From contig OX352761.1 in the NCBI GenBank assembly GCA_947095585.1, positions 135,748,277 through 135,812,276 of the forward strand: 64,000 bases of DNA, read 5' to 3'. Positions 12,299-23,520 of the stretch are shown one piece after another (the first letter of the stretch is position 1; each line of letters opens with the position of its first letter). Below the pieces are notes generated by a model. That model did not search any database. It saw only the letters and a program-made list of their open reading frames with translations, and was not told the DNA's origin. This DNA comes from Nephrocerus scutellatus (taxonomy: Eukaryota; Arthropoda; Insecta; Diptera; Pipunculidae). Position numbers and translations under genes: made by a program.

Positions 12299-12599
12299 TA
12301 ATACAGCAATCAATATATCATTTAATTAAAATAAAGACTTTTATATAAATCTATTTTTCAAATAATTTTTAGGAAAGCAGTTTTTTTGCTATAAATTGTT
12401 TTTGGATGTTTTTAGGTTAATTTTTTTTAAAGTGTTCTCTAACACCAGAATACACAAAAAAGCTCTCGTGAATTTCTAATAATCGTCTGAAACTAATAAC
12501 CCGTCTTCTCAGGTTCACCTTTCGGATATGGCTTTAAATTGCAGGTTCACAGAAAAAGTTCTAAACATGAAAGAAATTAAGAACATGTAAAAACTTTCT

Positions 12600-12790
12600 G
12601 GGCGATTTTGAAGACTATATAAGGACGAAATCTACAAGCGTTTCCGCGATGTTTTAATGGTGCATAGAATTAAGCTCAGAAGGTTTGGGTGGGCACGACT
12701 AGCACGCATGAGCGAAGGGGATCCTGCTCGGAAAGTCCTGTTTGGTAGGGACACTAAAGCGAGCCAGCAAAGCCTACACTTGAGTGTATA
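12600..12790 (+). mobile_element. non-LTR retrotransposon fragment (family 1, C-terminal part)
   Basis: The plus strand reads KLRRFGWARLARMSEGDP then ARKVLFGRDTKA, the conserved segment downstream of the RT domain in this LINE family; R-W-A-G-H and DPARKVLFG blocks are usual there. It is very short and broken upstream. It is the same family as 7690-9375, 13555-14075, 16135-16990, 24050-24515 and 39930-40870. Confidence 0.75.
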
Positions 12791-12812
12791 TAACTGGTAT
12801 ATGAAATGCAAC

Positions 12813-13550
12813 AACAAGGATTTTTCGGCAGTGGCTGACATCTCTATCGAATACAGTTGGCAGTGCATAAAACAGAGGCTGTATGCTGTACAAATTTCCA
12901 ATAAGAAAATAAGAAAGATTATTCAGTCGCCTTGCACCAGTTATTAAGATACCAGGGTATTGCTATTAAGGTCGTTAGCAATAAAGCGGAGACTATACGC
13001 ACAGCACTGTCTCAAATTGTGCCAAACACAAGAGAATCAAAGCAAAAAAAGCAACCCATAAAAATAAAAACTTTTCATGTAAATTCTTTAATCTGGGATA
13101 ATTTTAAAAAAATTTATATGGCACTACAGAAAGTGTTGCCAACGAAGGTGTCAACAGGTGTGCAAAGCTTGACTAAAATCGGGCTTTAGGAAGTTGCTTA
13201 AAAATTGATAACAAGATTTGGTCAGCCTCAAACAAACAAATATAGAGAATTTTAATAGAAGGAAGCTATTGTCTAGGGCCGTCTCATCAATCCTGTATAC
13301 GAAACACCAATATGGGCCGATAGATAGGGCGAAAGATGGCTTCTATCTAGCTACTGTATGCATTAAGAGGCACCGGGGGTATATAACAAAATGCAATAAC
13401 AGCAAAGCATAACGTGCGGTAGTTATTACGGGCTGACAGCGAAGAAAAAGGACCAGTAGAATATGGGTAGCTTTACAAATAAATAACATCAATAGATCTT
13501 ATTTATTCGTAAATAAGTTTTCACAGGACCATAGAAGAAAGTGACTGTTT
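12813..13550 (+). mobile_element. mosaic R1-like repeat, copy 1
   Basis: Collinear with 19450-20425. The left part (from GGCTGACATCTCTATCGAA at 12833) has no recognisable product. A middle module begins near 13078 (GTAAATTCTTTAATC) and ends near 13250 (ATATAGAGAATTTTAA). The right part, on the plus strand, reads RRKLLSRAVSSILYTK, resembling the region after the RT domain in R1-clade LINEs. Copy 1 lacks a segment present in copy 2 (the ISNDV block) and keeps one that copy 2 has lost. It holds the unoccupied version of the site where a SINE sits in copy 2 (TTTCCAATAAGAAA near 12896). Confidence 0.7.
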
Positions 13551-13554
13551 GGCT

Positions 13555-14075
13555 TAAACAAAGACGCCCAAAGTTTGGTTCCGATCGATTGCAGCAGCCG
13601 ATAAAAGGATGAAAAGAGATCCAACAAAGCCTACTTTAGTCTGTCAAGACTCTTCAAAACCAGGAATTTAACTATAACTGGTGTATAAGGCAATGGTCAT
13701 ACTAGTATTTAAATACTGTTCCAAGACTTGGGTGCCATGCAATCTGACCTCTTAGGCTCGTTTGAGATTTTTTATCGAAGAATTGTTGACCCCGTATGTG
13801 AGTTTTTGAAGATCTAAGAGCATTACCGCGACGTTGTGAAGAGACTTTACCACGGTAGCGAAGATGAATCTGCTCGGAAATTCCTTTGCGGTAAAACTTA
13901 TGGGACGTGGCAATGGGAGGCAGACCAAGCCTTTGCTAAAAAGATGGCGTAGAACAGGACGTCCAAAGTTAAGGGGTGCCAAGCTAGATGATAATGGCTT
14001 GAAATTATTGGAGAGATTCTGTACGAGGTTTGTAGAGCCTACTATGATGACAAAACTGGATAACATCGGCTGAAA
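13555..14075 (+). mobile_element. non-LTR retrotransposon 3' fragment (family 1)
   Basis: Plus-strand reading in several frames gives KAYFSLSRLFK-like sequence near 13630, a broken LKYCSKTWVPC block near 13710, and then an open stretch MNLLGNSFAVKLMGRGNGRQ followed by LLKRWRRTGRPKLRGAKL at 13864-13990. It ends GTAGAGCCTACTATGATGA, the 3' terminus shared by other copies. Frameshifts show it is inactive. Confidence 0.75.
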
Positions 14076-14835
14076 ATCACCTTTCTTTTACGGAGAGTAT
14101 TATACACATAACAACAACTCTATTTATTTTTGATAGAATTGGCGTTATTTTTAAGCTTAGACGCGTATTAATTTAAAAGGTATGCTCACTTGAAATAGAT
14201 GTCGCGAGAACGGATTGTGAAAAATCAAATATCGGACAAGGAAAAAATCAAGGTGTCATCTTACGGTATATGGGTTGGACAAATATATATATTTTTGGAA
14301 AAACCTTCGTTATACGAGCACTTTTATATTTTGATTGCCTTACGTAAAGGTACTATTTTAACAGTAAGTAATTTATACGAATAAAACTGTTTTCAAAAGT
14401 AATGTTTTTTTTTTGAGAATTTAAAATTATATTAATAAAATATTAATTAGTGTGTAAAACTCTTGAATGCAAACACTCAGAATATTATTCAAATGATTTT
14501 CATAACGTAGACTTCAGTTAATTAAAAAATAAGCGTGATAGAGAAAAGATTGTAGTTTAAGTAAAATTGTAATATTATAATATATATTAGAATTGATGAT
14601 GATTTACCACAAGCAATGACAAGAAAGACATTAATGACAGACATTAAAATGAAAGTACAAAACTATAAAAAAGTTCATGTTAGACGATAACAATACAACA
14701 CGACAAACGAACGATCAGAGAGACATCATGACAAAAATGGCATTACATAAAAGTTTTTACGTATTAAGTATTAAGAAAATAGTATATTATTGTTTTAACA
14801 AGACAACATATAACGGAAGGAAAATAGACGCATAC

Positions 14836-14901
14836 ATGAGCTTTTTAACTTCGTAAGCAAGTTGATAGCCCGCATAAGGATTAGCATCGGTATCTGGAGG
14901 C
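14836..14901 (-). CDS. slo: slo 66-bp linker cassette exon
   Basis: Encodes an optional 22-residue insertion in the RCK1-RCK2 linker, with PPDTDANPYAGYQLAYEV as the core and KKLM at the end. The acceptor is TTTCAG and the donor is GTATGC. It opens with G completing Arg (AG+G) and ends AT, which joins the G of exon 11146-11320 to give Met before PTSR. Inclusion or skipping therefore both preserve frame. Drosophila slo has the same optional segment, so its conservation here implies a retained isoform. Confidence 0.93.
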
Positions 14902-15805
14902 CTGAAATTAGATTTGATTTTAAGCATTTTGTTGTTTTTGTTGTTATTGTTGTTCTGTTTCATTTTTAATTGTATTGTTTTCGTGGATTTATTTGCTTGC
15001 ACGTATAAGGAAGTAAATAACTTCGCCCTATTAGATTTTTATATAAACTTATAAGTGTATAGCTTTTTTTATTATTTTTGCTGTTAGTAAAAAACGAAAA
15101 ATTTAAACAAATTAACAATTAATTCAAACAAATTAAAACAAAAAAGGCAATTTGCTAATTTAGCGTAAATTATAGAAAATCATTTCTGTTAGAAGAACAA
15201 TTATAATTGAATATGGTAATGAAGAAGATTTTTCTATGTTGATTTTGATTGCATGACTACGAACGAGTGTATGAGCAGCGTTACAGCTTAGGCTTTTGCT
15301 TTTGATGACACCTTTGCAACATTTTTGCACAGTAGAAGATTCATGATAGCTTGCTAGCAGGTAAATACGAGTATGCATAACTACATAAATAATTACATAC
15401 ATAAGTACCTTATATTTATCTATGTAATTCTATTAAGCTTACAATATTACAATGACGTGTTTTTTCCCTATTTAATATAGGGAATATGCTTAATACTCAT
15501 TAAGCATTTTCACAATGATAAAATTTCAATTGCACTACGAATCGGCTTACAATAATAATTGTTCAACAGCTTTAGCTCAACTTAGTAGTATATAGGTATT
15601 GCGTGATACATACTTACCAGTATTTATATTAACTTATAGTATTTATAGTATTATTTTTATTTAAATATATTTAATTTGCCTTAAAAAATAAAGGTTCGTT
15701 GGAATAACTCGAACGATATGTTAAAGCGGAAAATCACTGAACGCTATTTTCTTACAATTAATTCTAAAAAGGAATGCTATTATTTATGTAAAAAAACTGT
15801 CTTAC
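14902..15805. other. slo intron, nothing recognised
   Basis: A 904-bp intron upstream of the 66-bp cassette. A minus-strand open stretch at 15160-15402 contains cysteines and lysines (VQKCCKGVIKSKSLSC) but has no splice sites in a phase compatible with its neighbours. No repeat was recognised. Confidence 0.5.
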
Positions 15806-15956
15806 CTATTATATGCTGTTGGTGATATTATAGTACCATCCATTGGCTGTCGGTTGACTGTTGGTTTAACTTTGTTAACTTGTTTTGTTGTTGAATTTAT
15901 GTGAAGTGTAGAGCCACCGTTTGTCCCATTAGGCCGGCGACCATTGCGATTTATAA
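15806..15956 (-). CDS. slo: slo linker exon (NRNGRRPNG)
   Basis: Encodes LINRNGRRPNGTNGG, then TKQVNKVKPTVN and ISPTAYNR, part of the poorly conserved cytoplasmic linker. The matching Drosophila segment is LLNRNVRRPNG... and VISPSQYNR with a poly-alanine run between; the run is absent here, so the exon is shorter (151 bp). The first codon is split (C upstream, TT here). The last two bases AG are completed by G from either downstream exon. The acceptor TTTTCAG and donor GTAAGA are strong. Confidence 0.95.
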
Positions 15957-16134
15957 CTGAAAAGAAGATAACAGTTATGTTATACTAATTGACAAAAAGT
16001 TCTTATATGTCTAGAGTTCTAAAACTCACTGCACCATCTTTTGATTGACTCTAAAGCCGCCTATGATAGAAATTCATTTGTGTGCTTAAATATAAGCGAG
16101 ACTCAATGATATGTTGCGCCAAAACGTTATTATT

Positions 16135-16990
16135 TTAAAATTATAATTTGATCATAGCATAGCGAAAGTAGAACTGTATAAAGTCATAAGAGAATTCGGG
16201 ATGCCAAATAAATTGAAACGAATATGTAGCTTAACCAAGATATTCGGATCACTATCAAGCCAATTCACAACCTGCACATTAATAAGAGCAACATAAAGTA
16301 CATGGTGGCAAAGAAGGAACATTTCATTATTAATTTGTGGCAGCCTCAATTACGTGAATTATTGTTTAAGTTGATAAACTCTACTATGTCAATACTCTTC
16401 AAATATCCAATGCTTACATATGGATCCGAGACTTGTTTGCCTAGCAAAAAGCACTCTGATCGCTTAGCCGCGTTCAGGAATAAAGTTTCACGGAATATTG
16501 TTGGCCCCGTATGTAAGGACGGACTATTTCGGAAACTTTATAAGGACAAGATCATAAAGCTTTACCGTGATGTTGGCATCTTGTAGACATCGGTGGGCAG
16601 TACACTTAGCTCGCATTAGCGAAGATAATCCTGCTCGGACAGTCCTTTGTCGAGGGATTAATTGGACATAATACGAGACAGGTCAAGACTTCACTGGAAA
16701 CCTGGAAATGATGAAGACTAATAGTTTAAGGATGCTAAACAATTTAGTATTCTTAACGGTAAGAAATCGGGACCAGTGGAGCGCTTTTTATGGGAGGTCA
16801 AGATCGAACATCGGTTGTAGATCCCGAAACATTTTGCAGTATTCTTATCAATTTTAGGATATCTAGCTTCCATGCGCCATACTTTGCTAGATTTCTTAAA
16901 AACCACATCAAGCCTTTGCTGGAGGACGTAGATCAGAACGCTTAGATTTTCGGGATGCCAAACTGGCAGACACTAACAAAAAATCTATAC
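16135..16990 (+). mobile_element. non-LTR retrotransposon fragment (family 1)
   Basis: Plus strand, in broken frames: EFGMPNKLKRICSLTKI near 16190-16245 (the RT segment before the catalytic loop), LTYGSETCLPSKKHSDRLAA near 16408-16470, and NIVGPVCKDGLFRKLYKDKI near 16495-16555. The block between the RT core and YGSET is deleted or scrambled. It is followed within 50 bp by a SINE. Inactive. Confidence 0.8.
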
Positions 16991-17030
16991 CGGTTAAGAG
17001 ATTTTTTGATGTTATATCGGACTGGAATGA

Positions 17031-17316
17031 GCGCCGTGGCTCAGTGGAAGTGCACATGGCTACTGAGCAGGAGGTTCAGGTTCGAATCGCAGCAACACCA
17101 AAAGTATTTTTCACGGTGTCCCACCTCTCGCGAATGGGTGACCAACGTTCCGAGAGTAATACCTTGTCACGGAAAGCTTCTCAATTCTCCGTTCGGATCC
17201 GACCTTAAATTGTAGGTCCCTCCATTTGTGTCCAAAAATTAACATGCGCAGCACAAATGGTCGCGAGAAGTTAGGCCTTGGACCGCAATGGTCTGTCGCG
17301 CCGAATATTATTATTA
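17031..17316 (+). mobile_element. tRNA-derived SINE (full-length copy)
   Basis: The head has an RNA polymerase III A box (TGGCTCAGTGG, 17037-17047) and B box (GGTTCGAATCG, 17079-17089) at tRNA-like spacing. The body is about 200 bp and non-coding, with blocks CGAGAGTAATACCTTGTCAC and TCCATTTGTGTCCAAAAA, and the tail is (ATT)n. Flanks ACTGGAAT (left) and ACTGAAT (right) may be an imperfect target duplication. Further copies in the window are at 3763-3954, 19545-19817, 44150-44222, 54958-55125 and 57849-58072. Confidence 0.85.
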
Positions 17317-17525
17317 CTGAATACCGTAACAATGGTTACATGTAATTTAATGTATAATTCTATTACTTTTTAATCAATATAATGAGAAAATGTAAGCTCA
17401 TTGAGATGATAAACTTTGTATTAACATTGAGTTAATGAATAATTTTGTCTTAACTCTTAATATTAAAGTTTTCGGATACTATTTATAACACGATTGTATA
17501 AAAAACGAAAAAAATAGGTACTTAC

Positions 17526-17558
17526 GATTAATATCTTCCCTGTCTCTAGTAATATCAC
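17526..17558 (-). CDS. slo: slo 33-bp linker exon (GDITRDREDIN)
   Basis: An 11-codon exon encoding the linker segment GDITRDREDIN, matching Drosophila GDITRDREDTN. The acceptor is TTTACAG and the donor GTAAGT. It begins and ends in the same phase (one base carried over), so it could be skipped without a frameshift. Its sequence is acidic and basic rather than hydrophobic, as expected for a disordered linker. Confidence 0.92.
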
Positions 17559-18563
17559 CTGTAAATATGGTAAATTATTAAAAAGCCCATATAAAAAATA
17601 TTTAATATTTATAAAAAAATAATTTCTTATATATTATTTATCTCGGCATTTATGGTATTTGAGTATTAATAGTAGCAATATTAGTAAGATAGCAATAGTG
17701 GAATAATTACAAGAACAAAAAATTTAAATAGAATAAAAATAAAATATAAAAACAACCTCGAGTCGTGAAATAACTCTTTTTTGGCCAAAAATATGGGTAT
17801 ACATTGATCTCAAAAAGAAATAATCCCCTTTAAATCAAAAAAGCAACTCAAAATATACGTGGGACGTTTAATTACAAAAACAAATATTATTTAGACGAAA
17901 TGCAAAATACTTATACAGCAAGATAAACATTTATAATAAAAAATATGTTATTTTAAAAGAGCAAATTGCTGTAAGTATTGCTTTTATGATAAATGTTCGT
18001 AATAATATTTTTAATTTTTTTATTATTAATGGTTTAGTTTATTATAAAAACATGCTTAACATATTAATGTATATGTTATTTGACAATAAAATTTTGAGTT
18101 TAATTTCGGTTTGAGAAAAATAAAAATCTAGGATTACGAATTGATAAATAAATAAAATAATATAAACTATGAATATGATAAACTGACAAGTCATTTAAAG
18201 TAAAGCCGATGAATGACAAACACAATGGAAAGTAAATGCAAACAGTTGAAGAAGCGTAAATATTAACATAAAATATAGTTGCTGTAAATGAAAACAATAT
18301 TATGTAACGTAAAAACGTTAAAGGAAATCATTAACGAAAATTCATTGTAAAAAAAAAAACTATATAAAATAAATTCTCATGGCATTTTATACTGAATTTT
18401 GTTGCTCGTGGGTTTCGCATTGAAACAAAAATGAAGTTAGCATTTGAATTTGTATTTAAGGAGCAGATCTGTTTCTAATTCATATATTTTTCCAAGTTTT
18501 TACCTACTAATTATAGTGAAGTTTATAAGTAAATGTAGATAAGTAGTAGTAGAAGTAGTTTAC

Positions 18564-18638
18564 CGGTTAATGATCCACGCACATGCACCCTTTTGGGTAG
18601 TTCTGGTGGAGTGAATGTAGGTGCGGGATGATGGTCAT
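18564..18638 (-). CDS. slo: slo 75-bp linker exon (PAPTFTPPELPKR)
   Basis: Encodes DDHHPAPTFTPPELPKRV then HVRGSLTG, matching Drosophila DDIHPAPTFTPPELPKRVHVRGSVSG. The acceptor is TTTACAG and the donor GTAAAC. It starts with two bases completing a codon begun in whichever upstream exon is used: Asp after the 31240-31275 exon, or Asn after the 25521-25571 cassette. The length is a multiple of three with the same phase at both ends. It is the downstream anchor of a 12.6-kb cassette region. Confidence 0.95.
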
Positions 18639-19189
18639 CTGTAAAACATTTCATTGATCAGATCTTGACACCAAAGTTGATTTACTTATATGGTTTATAA
18701 GTTATTTTTTGTGTATTTTCTTTTTGTTATTTTTGTTTAATAGTGTTATTGGGATCAAATAAATATATCGGATTTTTAAGGATAAGAGCTTCCAATAAAT
18801 ATAGAGTTAAATAAAAAATAAACGATAATGGGGAAAGTAATTCTAAGAAAAATTAAATTTTTATGGTAAAAATTAATGAAAACGGGATTGATGAGAGAGA
18901 AAGAAGTGATAGAGAAAAATATACAGAGAATTTGAAAAATTCGAAACTATGAAGTGAACAAAATTTTTATGTACGAGTAGTAATTGGCATATTTGTTGCT
19001 GACTTTTTTTTATTAAAATTTCGCTTTTTCGACTTTTGTTTAACCGAGTGCTGTAAAAATTGTCTGAAATAAAAAAAATGTTCGAAAAGAGGATCCCATT
19101 GTTTTATAATTTAACGCCAAATCAGAATCTATAGGTACATATTTTAAAACGATATCGGTGTATAAATATTTCAATACTAGTTGTTAACC

Positions 19190-19462
19190 CCGGCATTACC
19201 CGAGACCCGACAACGACGACAACGTTTAGACCCACCAAAAGCTAACATAACAGGCGTTGTCTGGCTGCCCCTTACACACTACTAACCCAACCAAACTGAC
19301 CGCTCCTCGGCTGAAACCACCGCACACCATTAAGTCCCACCCTCTCCTACCCGCCACTGACCCAAAATTATAGTGTATAACCTCCGGGCCCGTATATATA
19401 TAAAACGTGTTCGAATCGTGAGTTATGGTCGCGAGCTCATACATAAATCCCATGGAATTTAC
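19190..19462. repeat. GC-rich patch of unknown origin
   Basis: About 270 bp that stands out from the A+T-rich intron, with C-rich runs on the plus strand (ACCCGAGACCCGACAACGAC, CCACCCTCTCCTACCCGCC). It ends where the mosaic repeat begins. It may be the 5' untranslated part of that element or a separate insertion. No reading frame is convincing. Confidence 0.4.
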
Positions 19463-20425
19463 AGAACTGGCTGACATCTCTATCGAATGCAGTTGGCAGT
19501 GTACAAAACAGAGGCTGTATGCTGCACAAATTTTCAATAAGAAATAATAATATTCGGCGCGACAGACCATTGCGGTCCAATGCCTAGCTTCTTGCGACCA
19601 TTTGTGTTGCGCATTTAGGTATATGAACACAAATGGAAGGGACCTACAATTTAAGGCCGCCTCCGAACGGCGAATTGAGAATCTTTCCGTGACAAGTTAT
19701 TACTCTCGGAACGTTTGTCACCCATTCGCGAGAGGTGGGACACCGTGAAAAATTCTTTTGGTGTTCGAACCACGAACCAGTAGCCACGCGCATTTCCACT
19801 GAGCCACGGCGCCCACATTTCAATAAGAAAAGAAAAGAGATTATTCAGTCGTCTTGCACCAGTTATTAAGATACCAGGGTATTGCTTTTAATGTCGTTAG
19901 CAATAAAGCGGAGCACTGTCTCAAATTGTGCCGAACACAAGAGAATCAAAGCAAAAAAAACAACCCATAAAAATAAAAACTTTTCATGTAAATTCTCTAA
20001 TCAGGATAATTTTAAAAAAAATTTATATGGCACTACAGAAAGTGTTGCCAACGAAGGTGTCAACAAGTATGCAAAGCTTGACTAAAATCGGTCTTTAGGA
20101 AGTGGCTTAAAAATATCTCTTCTATCAAGCTATTATATGCATTAAGAGCGATATGAGTCTTTAGAACAATCTCGAATGATGTAACGTTCATGTTTGTGGG
20201 AATGCCCCTAATCGATATACTAGCCGAGAAGCAAAAGGTTGCTTATAGACACCGTGTATAAAACAAAATGCGATAACAGCAAAGCGGAACGTGCGGTAGT
20301 TATTACGGACTATCAGCGAAGAAAAAGGACCAGTAGAATATCGGTAGCTTTACAAATATCAATAGATCTTATTTATATGCAAATAAGTTTTCACATGACC
20401 ATAGACGAAAATGACTGTTTCCTAC
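19450..20425 (+). mobile_element. mosaic R1-like repeat, copy 2 (interrupted by a SINE)
   Basis: Collinear with 12813-13550 apart from a nested SINE (19545-19817) and complementary deletions. After the module starting near 19988 (GTAAATTCTCTAATC), the plus strand gives RTISNDVTFMFVGMPLID then ILAEKQKVAY near 20155-20245, resembling the R1-clade segment downstream of the RT domain. KAERAVVITDYQRRKR follows at 20280-20330. Stops and small deletions show it is inactive. It runs directly into the 240-bp repeat at 20390. Confidence 0.7.
19545..19817 (-). mobile_element. tRNA-derived SINE with 13-bp target-site duplication
   Basis: A 273-bp SINE in reverse orientation. Its head reads (minus strand) GGGCGCCGTGGCTCAGTGG with a degenerate B box GGTTCGAAC, and its tail (AATATTATTA) faces lower coordinates. 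It is flanked by perfect 13-bp copies of TTTCAATAAGAAA at 19532-19544 and 19818-19830. The paralogous locus near 12890-12905 carries a single copy of nearly the same sequence (one base different) and no SINE, giving both filled and empty sites in one window. Confidence 0.92.
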
Positions 20426-20890
20426 GCTAAAACCTACTAACCTAAGTTGGCATTATTTACACTAGTGTGTTAACATAGAAAATACTCTTGTTATTTACTG
20501 CGGTCTCAGCGAACACGCATTCCCACAGTAGTTTCACATTGCGCATGCGCAGTTTAGCAGAAATTGTCGCTGAAAAGTTCTAATCGTCCACTACCCTCGC
20601 TCGTTATGTAATAAACTACCATAGACGAAAGTGAATGTTTCCTAAGCTATAACCTATCCTCGAAAGTAGGCATTATCCACACTAGTGAGTTAACATAGAA
20701 CATACTGTTGTTATTTACTGCAGTCACAGCGAACACACAGAGAGGTTTAGCAGAACAATTGTTTTGGCTGTGTGAAAAATAGCGTACATCGCTCGCTGAA
20801 AAGTGTTTATCGTGCTCGTTAGATTGGCGCACCGCCTCGTGTTTCTAGCTTCTAATTCGTACACTATCCTAGCTCGTTATGTAATATACT
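20390..20890 (+). repeat. two tandem copies of a ~240-bp dispersed repeat
   Basis: Unit 1 (about 20393-20630) and unit 2 (about 20629-20890) both begin CCATAGACGAAA and carry TTAACATAGAA, TTATTTACTGC, TTTAGCAGAA and a terminal TTATGTAATA. A third copy lies in reverse at 44222-44470. Unit 1 contains the perfect 12-bp palindrome TGCGCATGCGCA (20540-20551). No terminal inverted repeats, pol III boxes or reading frame were seen, so the class is unknown. Confidence 0.8.
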
Positions 20891-22661
20891 ATTCTATTTA
20901 TGAGTGGAATAGGTTTTCTTTGATTAACTGCGCCGTAAGCGGTATCTCGAGAGTGTGAGAAACAGAGCTAACGGTAGTCCTTTGTGCTTGAGTAAAAAAA
21001 TGAATTTCGGGGTTGTTGAGGGTCTGGCCTTGTTGTTATAATTTTTTATCGAATTTCTAATGGTGGAATTCGTAGTTTTTGGAAACCTTGAACATATTTT
21101 GGACACCTTTGAACACTTGTACCTAACCAATGTAGCATGCGTTTCCGCTTTAGTTTTCTCAAAAAAAGACACGCACGCTTATATATTATTTAGGTATAAC
21201 TTATACGCCAATTACTCTGCTTTCAAAATCTAACTCAATATATGTTACTGTTAATGAAAATATAAACTAATTCTTATAAGAAAAATAGAAACAATTTGAT
21301 TGCATTTTTGTAGGAATAGGGATAGAATTTAATGGGAATAGTTTGGGTTAATATTAACTGTTAACTAATATTTTCAAAATCAAAGCATGTCTTTTTCATT
21401 GTCTACAAACTTTTATTAGTAATTACATCCACAGTGCATACATAGTAAGTAAAAAGTTCTATGCTTTTATACTTATACTAAAGTATATATATATATATAA
21501 ATATAAAGTAAATTGCATGCAGTAATTAACGTAAGTAAAATGTCAACAATTCTCTAAAATGACTCGTGCCTTCTACAGTTCATTCGGCTACAAAGGTAAT
21601 AAAATAAATTAAGTAAAGATACTTCTATAATCTAAGAGCTAAAAGTTTCTACAGTAAGAAAAATGCTTATAGTTAGGTAAATGCGATTAAAGCGTGCGTT
21701 CAAGCAATGCCTTAACTGGATTTTCTTTGATTTCTGTTATTAACTTTATTGACGAATTTATTTAATTCATATTAGTGACGTTTAAGTATTTTATTTTTTT
21801 TTATATAAATAAACTATGAAGGTGTTTGTTGTAAGTGGTATCTTGTAAGAGTGAAAACGTTTACCCTGGTCCCTGTCTTAGGTGTAAAAAAAATTTCAGA
21901 TATTATTTTTTTAAACAAATTTTTGTAATTTGGGAAGCTTACTTTCATTTAAAATATGGTTATATACCCTTATATAGTTTTTGGATATTGTGTATTTCAG
22001 ACAAAACTATGCGTTTCAAATACAAGTTATATTCTTCTTCTACAATTAAACAAATTAAATGTACGTACAAAAATACCAACAAACTATCGATAAAACTGCA
22101 TACAAGTATCTTCTTAAATAAAAAAAAATAACATTAAAACAAAATGTAGTTCTTCCTACAATATCATTGAATATATTAACGATTTATTTAATTAATTGTG
22201 TTAAATTGATAGTGGTTTTTGCATGATGCGGTGGTACGCCTTGCCTTTAACCTACAACGTGTATGACGCACTTAATGCATAATTGTGATACTTGTGGTTG
22301 TGCGTTGCGATTGTAAATTACACTTTGTGCTTTAATTATTATATTTATAGGGTAACTATCAATATAATAATTTGCGCTTAATTTATTATACTATATATAT
22401 AATAAAATAAGTGTTGATCTTTTTTCAATATTTTTTTGTTATAACTTTAGACTTTGCTCATAGATACACGTATAAACTAATTATATAATTTTCTTATTCT
22501 TGAAGTAACAACAATGTACAGAAAAACAAATTAAAAAAGTTATATTTTCTTAATAAGTCATTTCAAGATATTTAAAAAAATTATAAAAAAAACTCTTTAA
22601 CGCATTATTTTCTATTATTGCTATTATAAATAGAAACGATAATTTTAGTTTCTTGACTTAC

Positions 22662-22682
22662 TTGTTAAGGAGTAGTCATCGT
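22662..22682 (-). CDS. candidate 21-bp slo microexon
   Basis: On the minus strand, a CATAG acceptor is followed by AC GAT GAC TAC TCC TTA ACA A and then a consensus GTAAGT donor. It would add seven residues (Asp-Asp-Asp-Tyr-Ser-Leu-Thr plus a split codon) in the phase shared by all exons in this region. Acidic residues with Tyr/Ser would suit a linker. Such short matches can arise by chance in 12 kb, so this is a proposal only. Confidence 0.4.
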
Positions 22683-23289
22683 CTATGATATCCATTAAAT
22701 TAATATAAATTATTTTTTATTATGATGAAAGGGTATTTATTATTATTTAAACAGGTTTTTGATGATTTTTTGGTGATTTGTTAAAATGTTCGATCACCCA
22801 TTTTGCATTTTTTGTTTTTATGAAAAATTGTGAGAAAGAAGAAAAATTATAAAATAAAGTAAGGAAGGTATATGAGATATGTTTATCTACGAGTAGTTAT
22901 ACTAACTTTGATTCAAATCATATGTATTGAAGTTAAATTTTTTTAATTTGCTCTTGTGATTTAGATTTGAATAGGGACTTTTATTCTTTTTTAAGTTAAG
23001 TTCATGATTTTTGTTAAGTTTGATATGAGCAAAAATTTATTCATTTATTTTCAGTGATAATTTACCAGCTATAATATAATTGTATCAAATTAACTTTTGG
23101 GGACAACAACTCCATCTATACCACTGGCTGGCCAGAAAACTTTGAAGCTTAGAAAATTAATGTGACTAATAAGGTTATTTATGAGAAAATCTTATCTTTT
23201 AATTTGGTATCAATATTTCATCTGTTGAATTTTGTCACAAGGCATTGGCGCCAAAGATGTCATATCAATTAGCTGAACCCGTCCCCAGT

Positions 23290-23520
23290 ATCAAAGTGCT
23301 TATAAAAGGTTGACACATCTGAGCACATTTTATGTGAGTGCGCTCTTCTCTCGGCAAAATGTCTTCCCCAAAGAGATATGCCCTCAAATTGAGTACACAT
23401 ACTCAAAACTAGGGTCAACTTCATTAGGAAGGTGGTACGGTTCAAATTAAAGTTTCTCAACAAACATTTTCTTGCTTCTTCATTTTTCACCAGCAAGTTT
23501 TGTGTCCCTGTAGTGCTAAT
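23290..23520 (+). mobile_element. non-LTR retrotransposon fragment (C-terminal Cys/His motif)
   Basis: The plus strand gives DTSEHILCECALLSAKCL near 23312-23365, resembling the Cys/His block after the RNase H or RT region of R1/I-type LINEs (usual form ...TPEHLLCECPAL...). The frame continues LPQRDMPSN and then decays. It is too short for a family assignment. Confidence 0.5.

Larger units (their letters stand above)
11321..14835. other. slo intron with transposon debris
   Basis: A 3.5-kb intron between the linker exon and the 66-bp cassette. It contains the hairpin MITE at 12089-12298, a family-1 RT fragment at 12600-12790, a mosaic repeat at 12813-13550 and a second RT fragment at 13555-14075. 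The patch 11790-11880 is richer in G+C and open on the minus strand, but it has no splice sites in the required phase. The rest is A+T-rich and featureless to me. Confidence 0.6.

Noticed and set aside
12632..12901. Minus-strand open frame repeated at 19226-19630 (CTAYSLCFMHCQLYSIEMSA)
   Set aside because: It recurs because the DNA is a repeat; codons are not better conserved than the rest of the repeat, and copy 2 is interrupted by a SINE.
17031..17100. tRNA gene suggested by A and B boxes
   Set aside because: No acceptor-stem pairing or intact anticodon arm, and the sequence continues into a SINE body shared with five other loci.
21863..21874. 12-bp segment (AC AGG GAC CAG G) with TAAG acceptor and GTAAAC donor on the minus strand
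   Set aside because: It is in phase but too short to distinguish from chance in a 12-kb intron.
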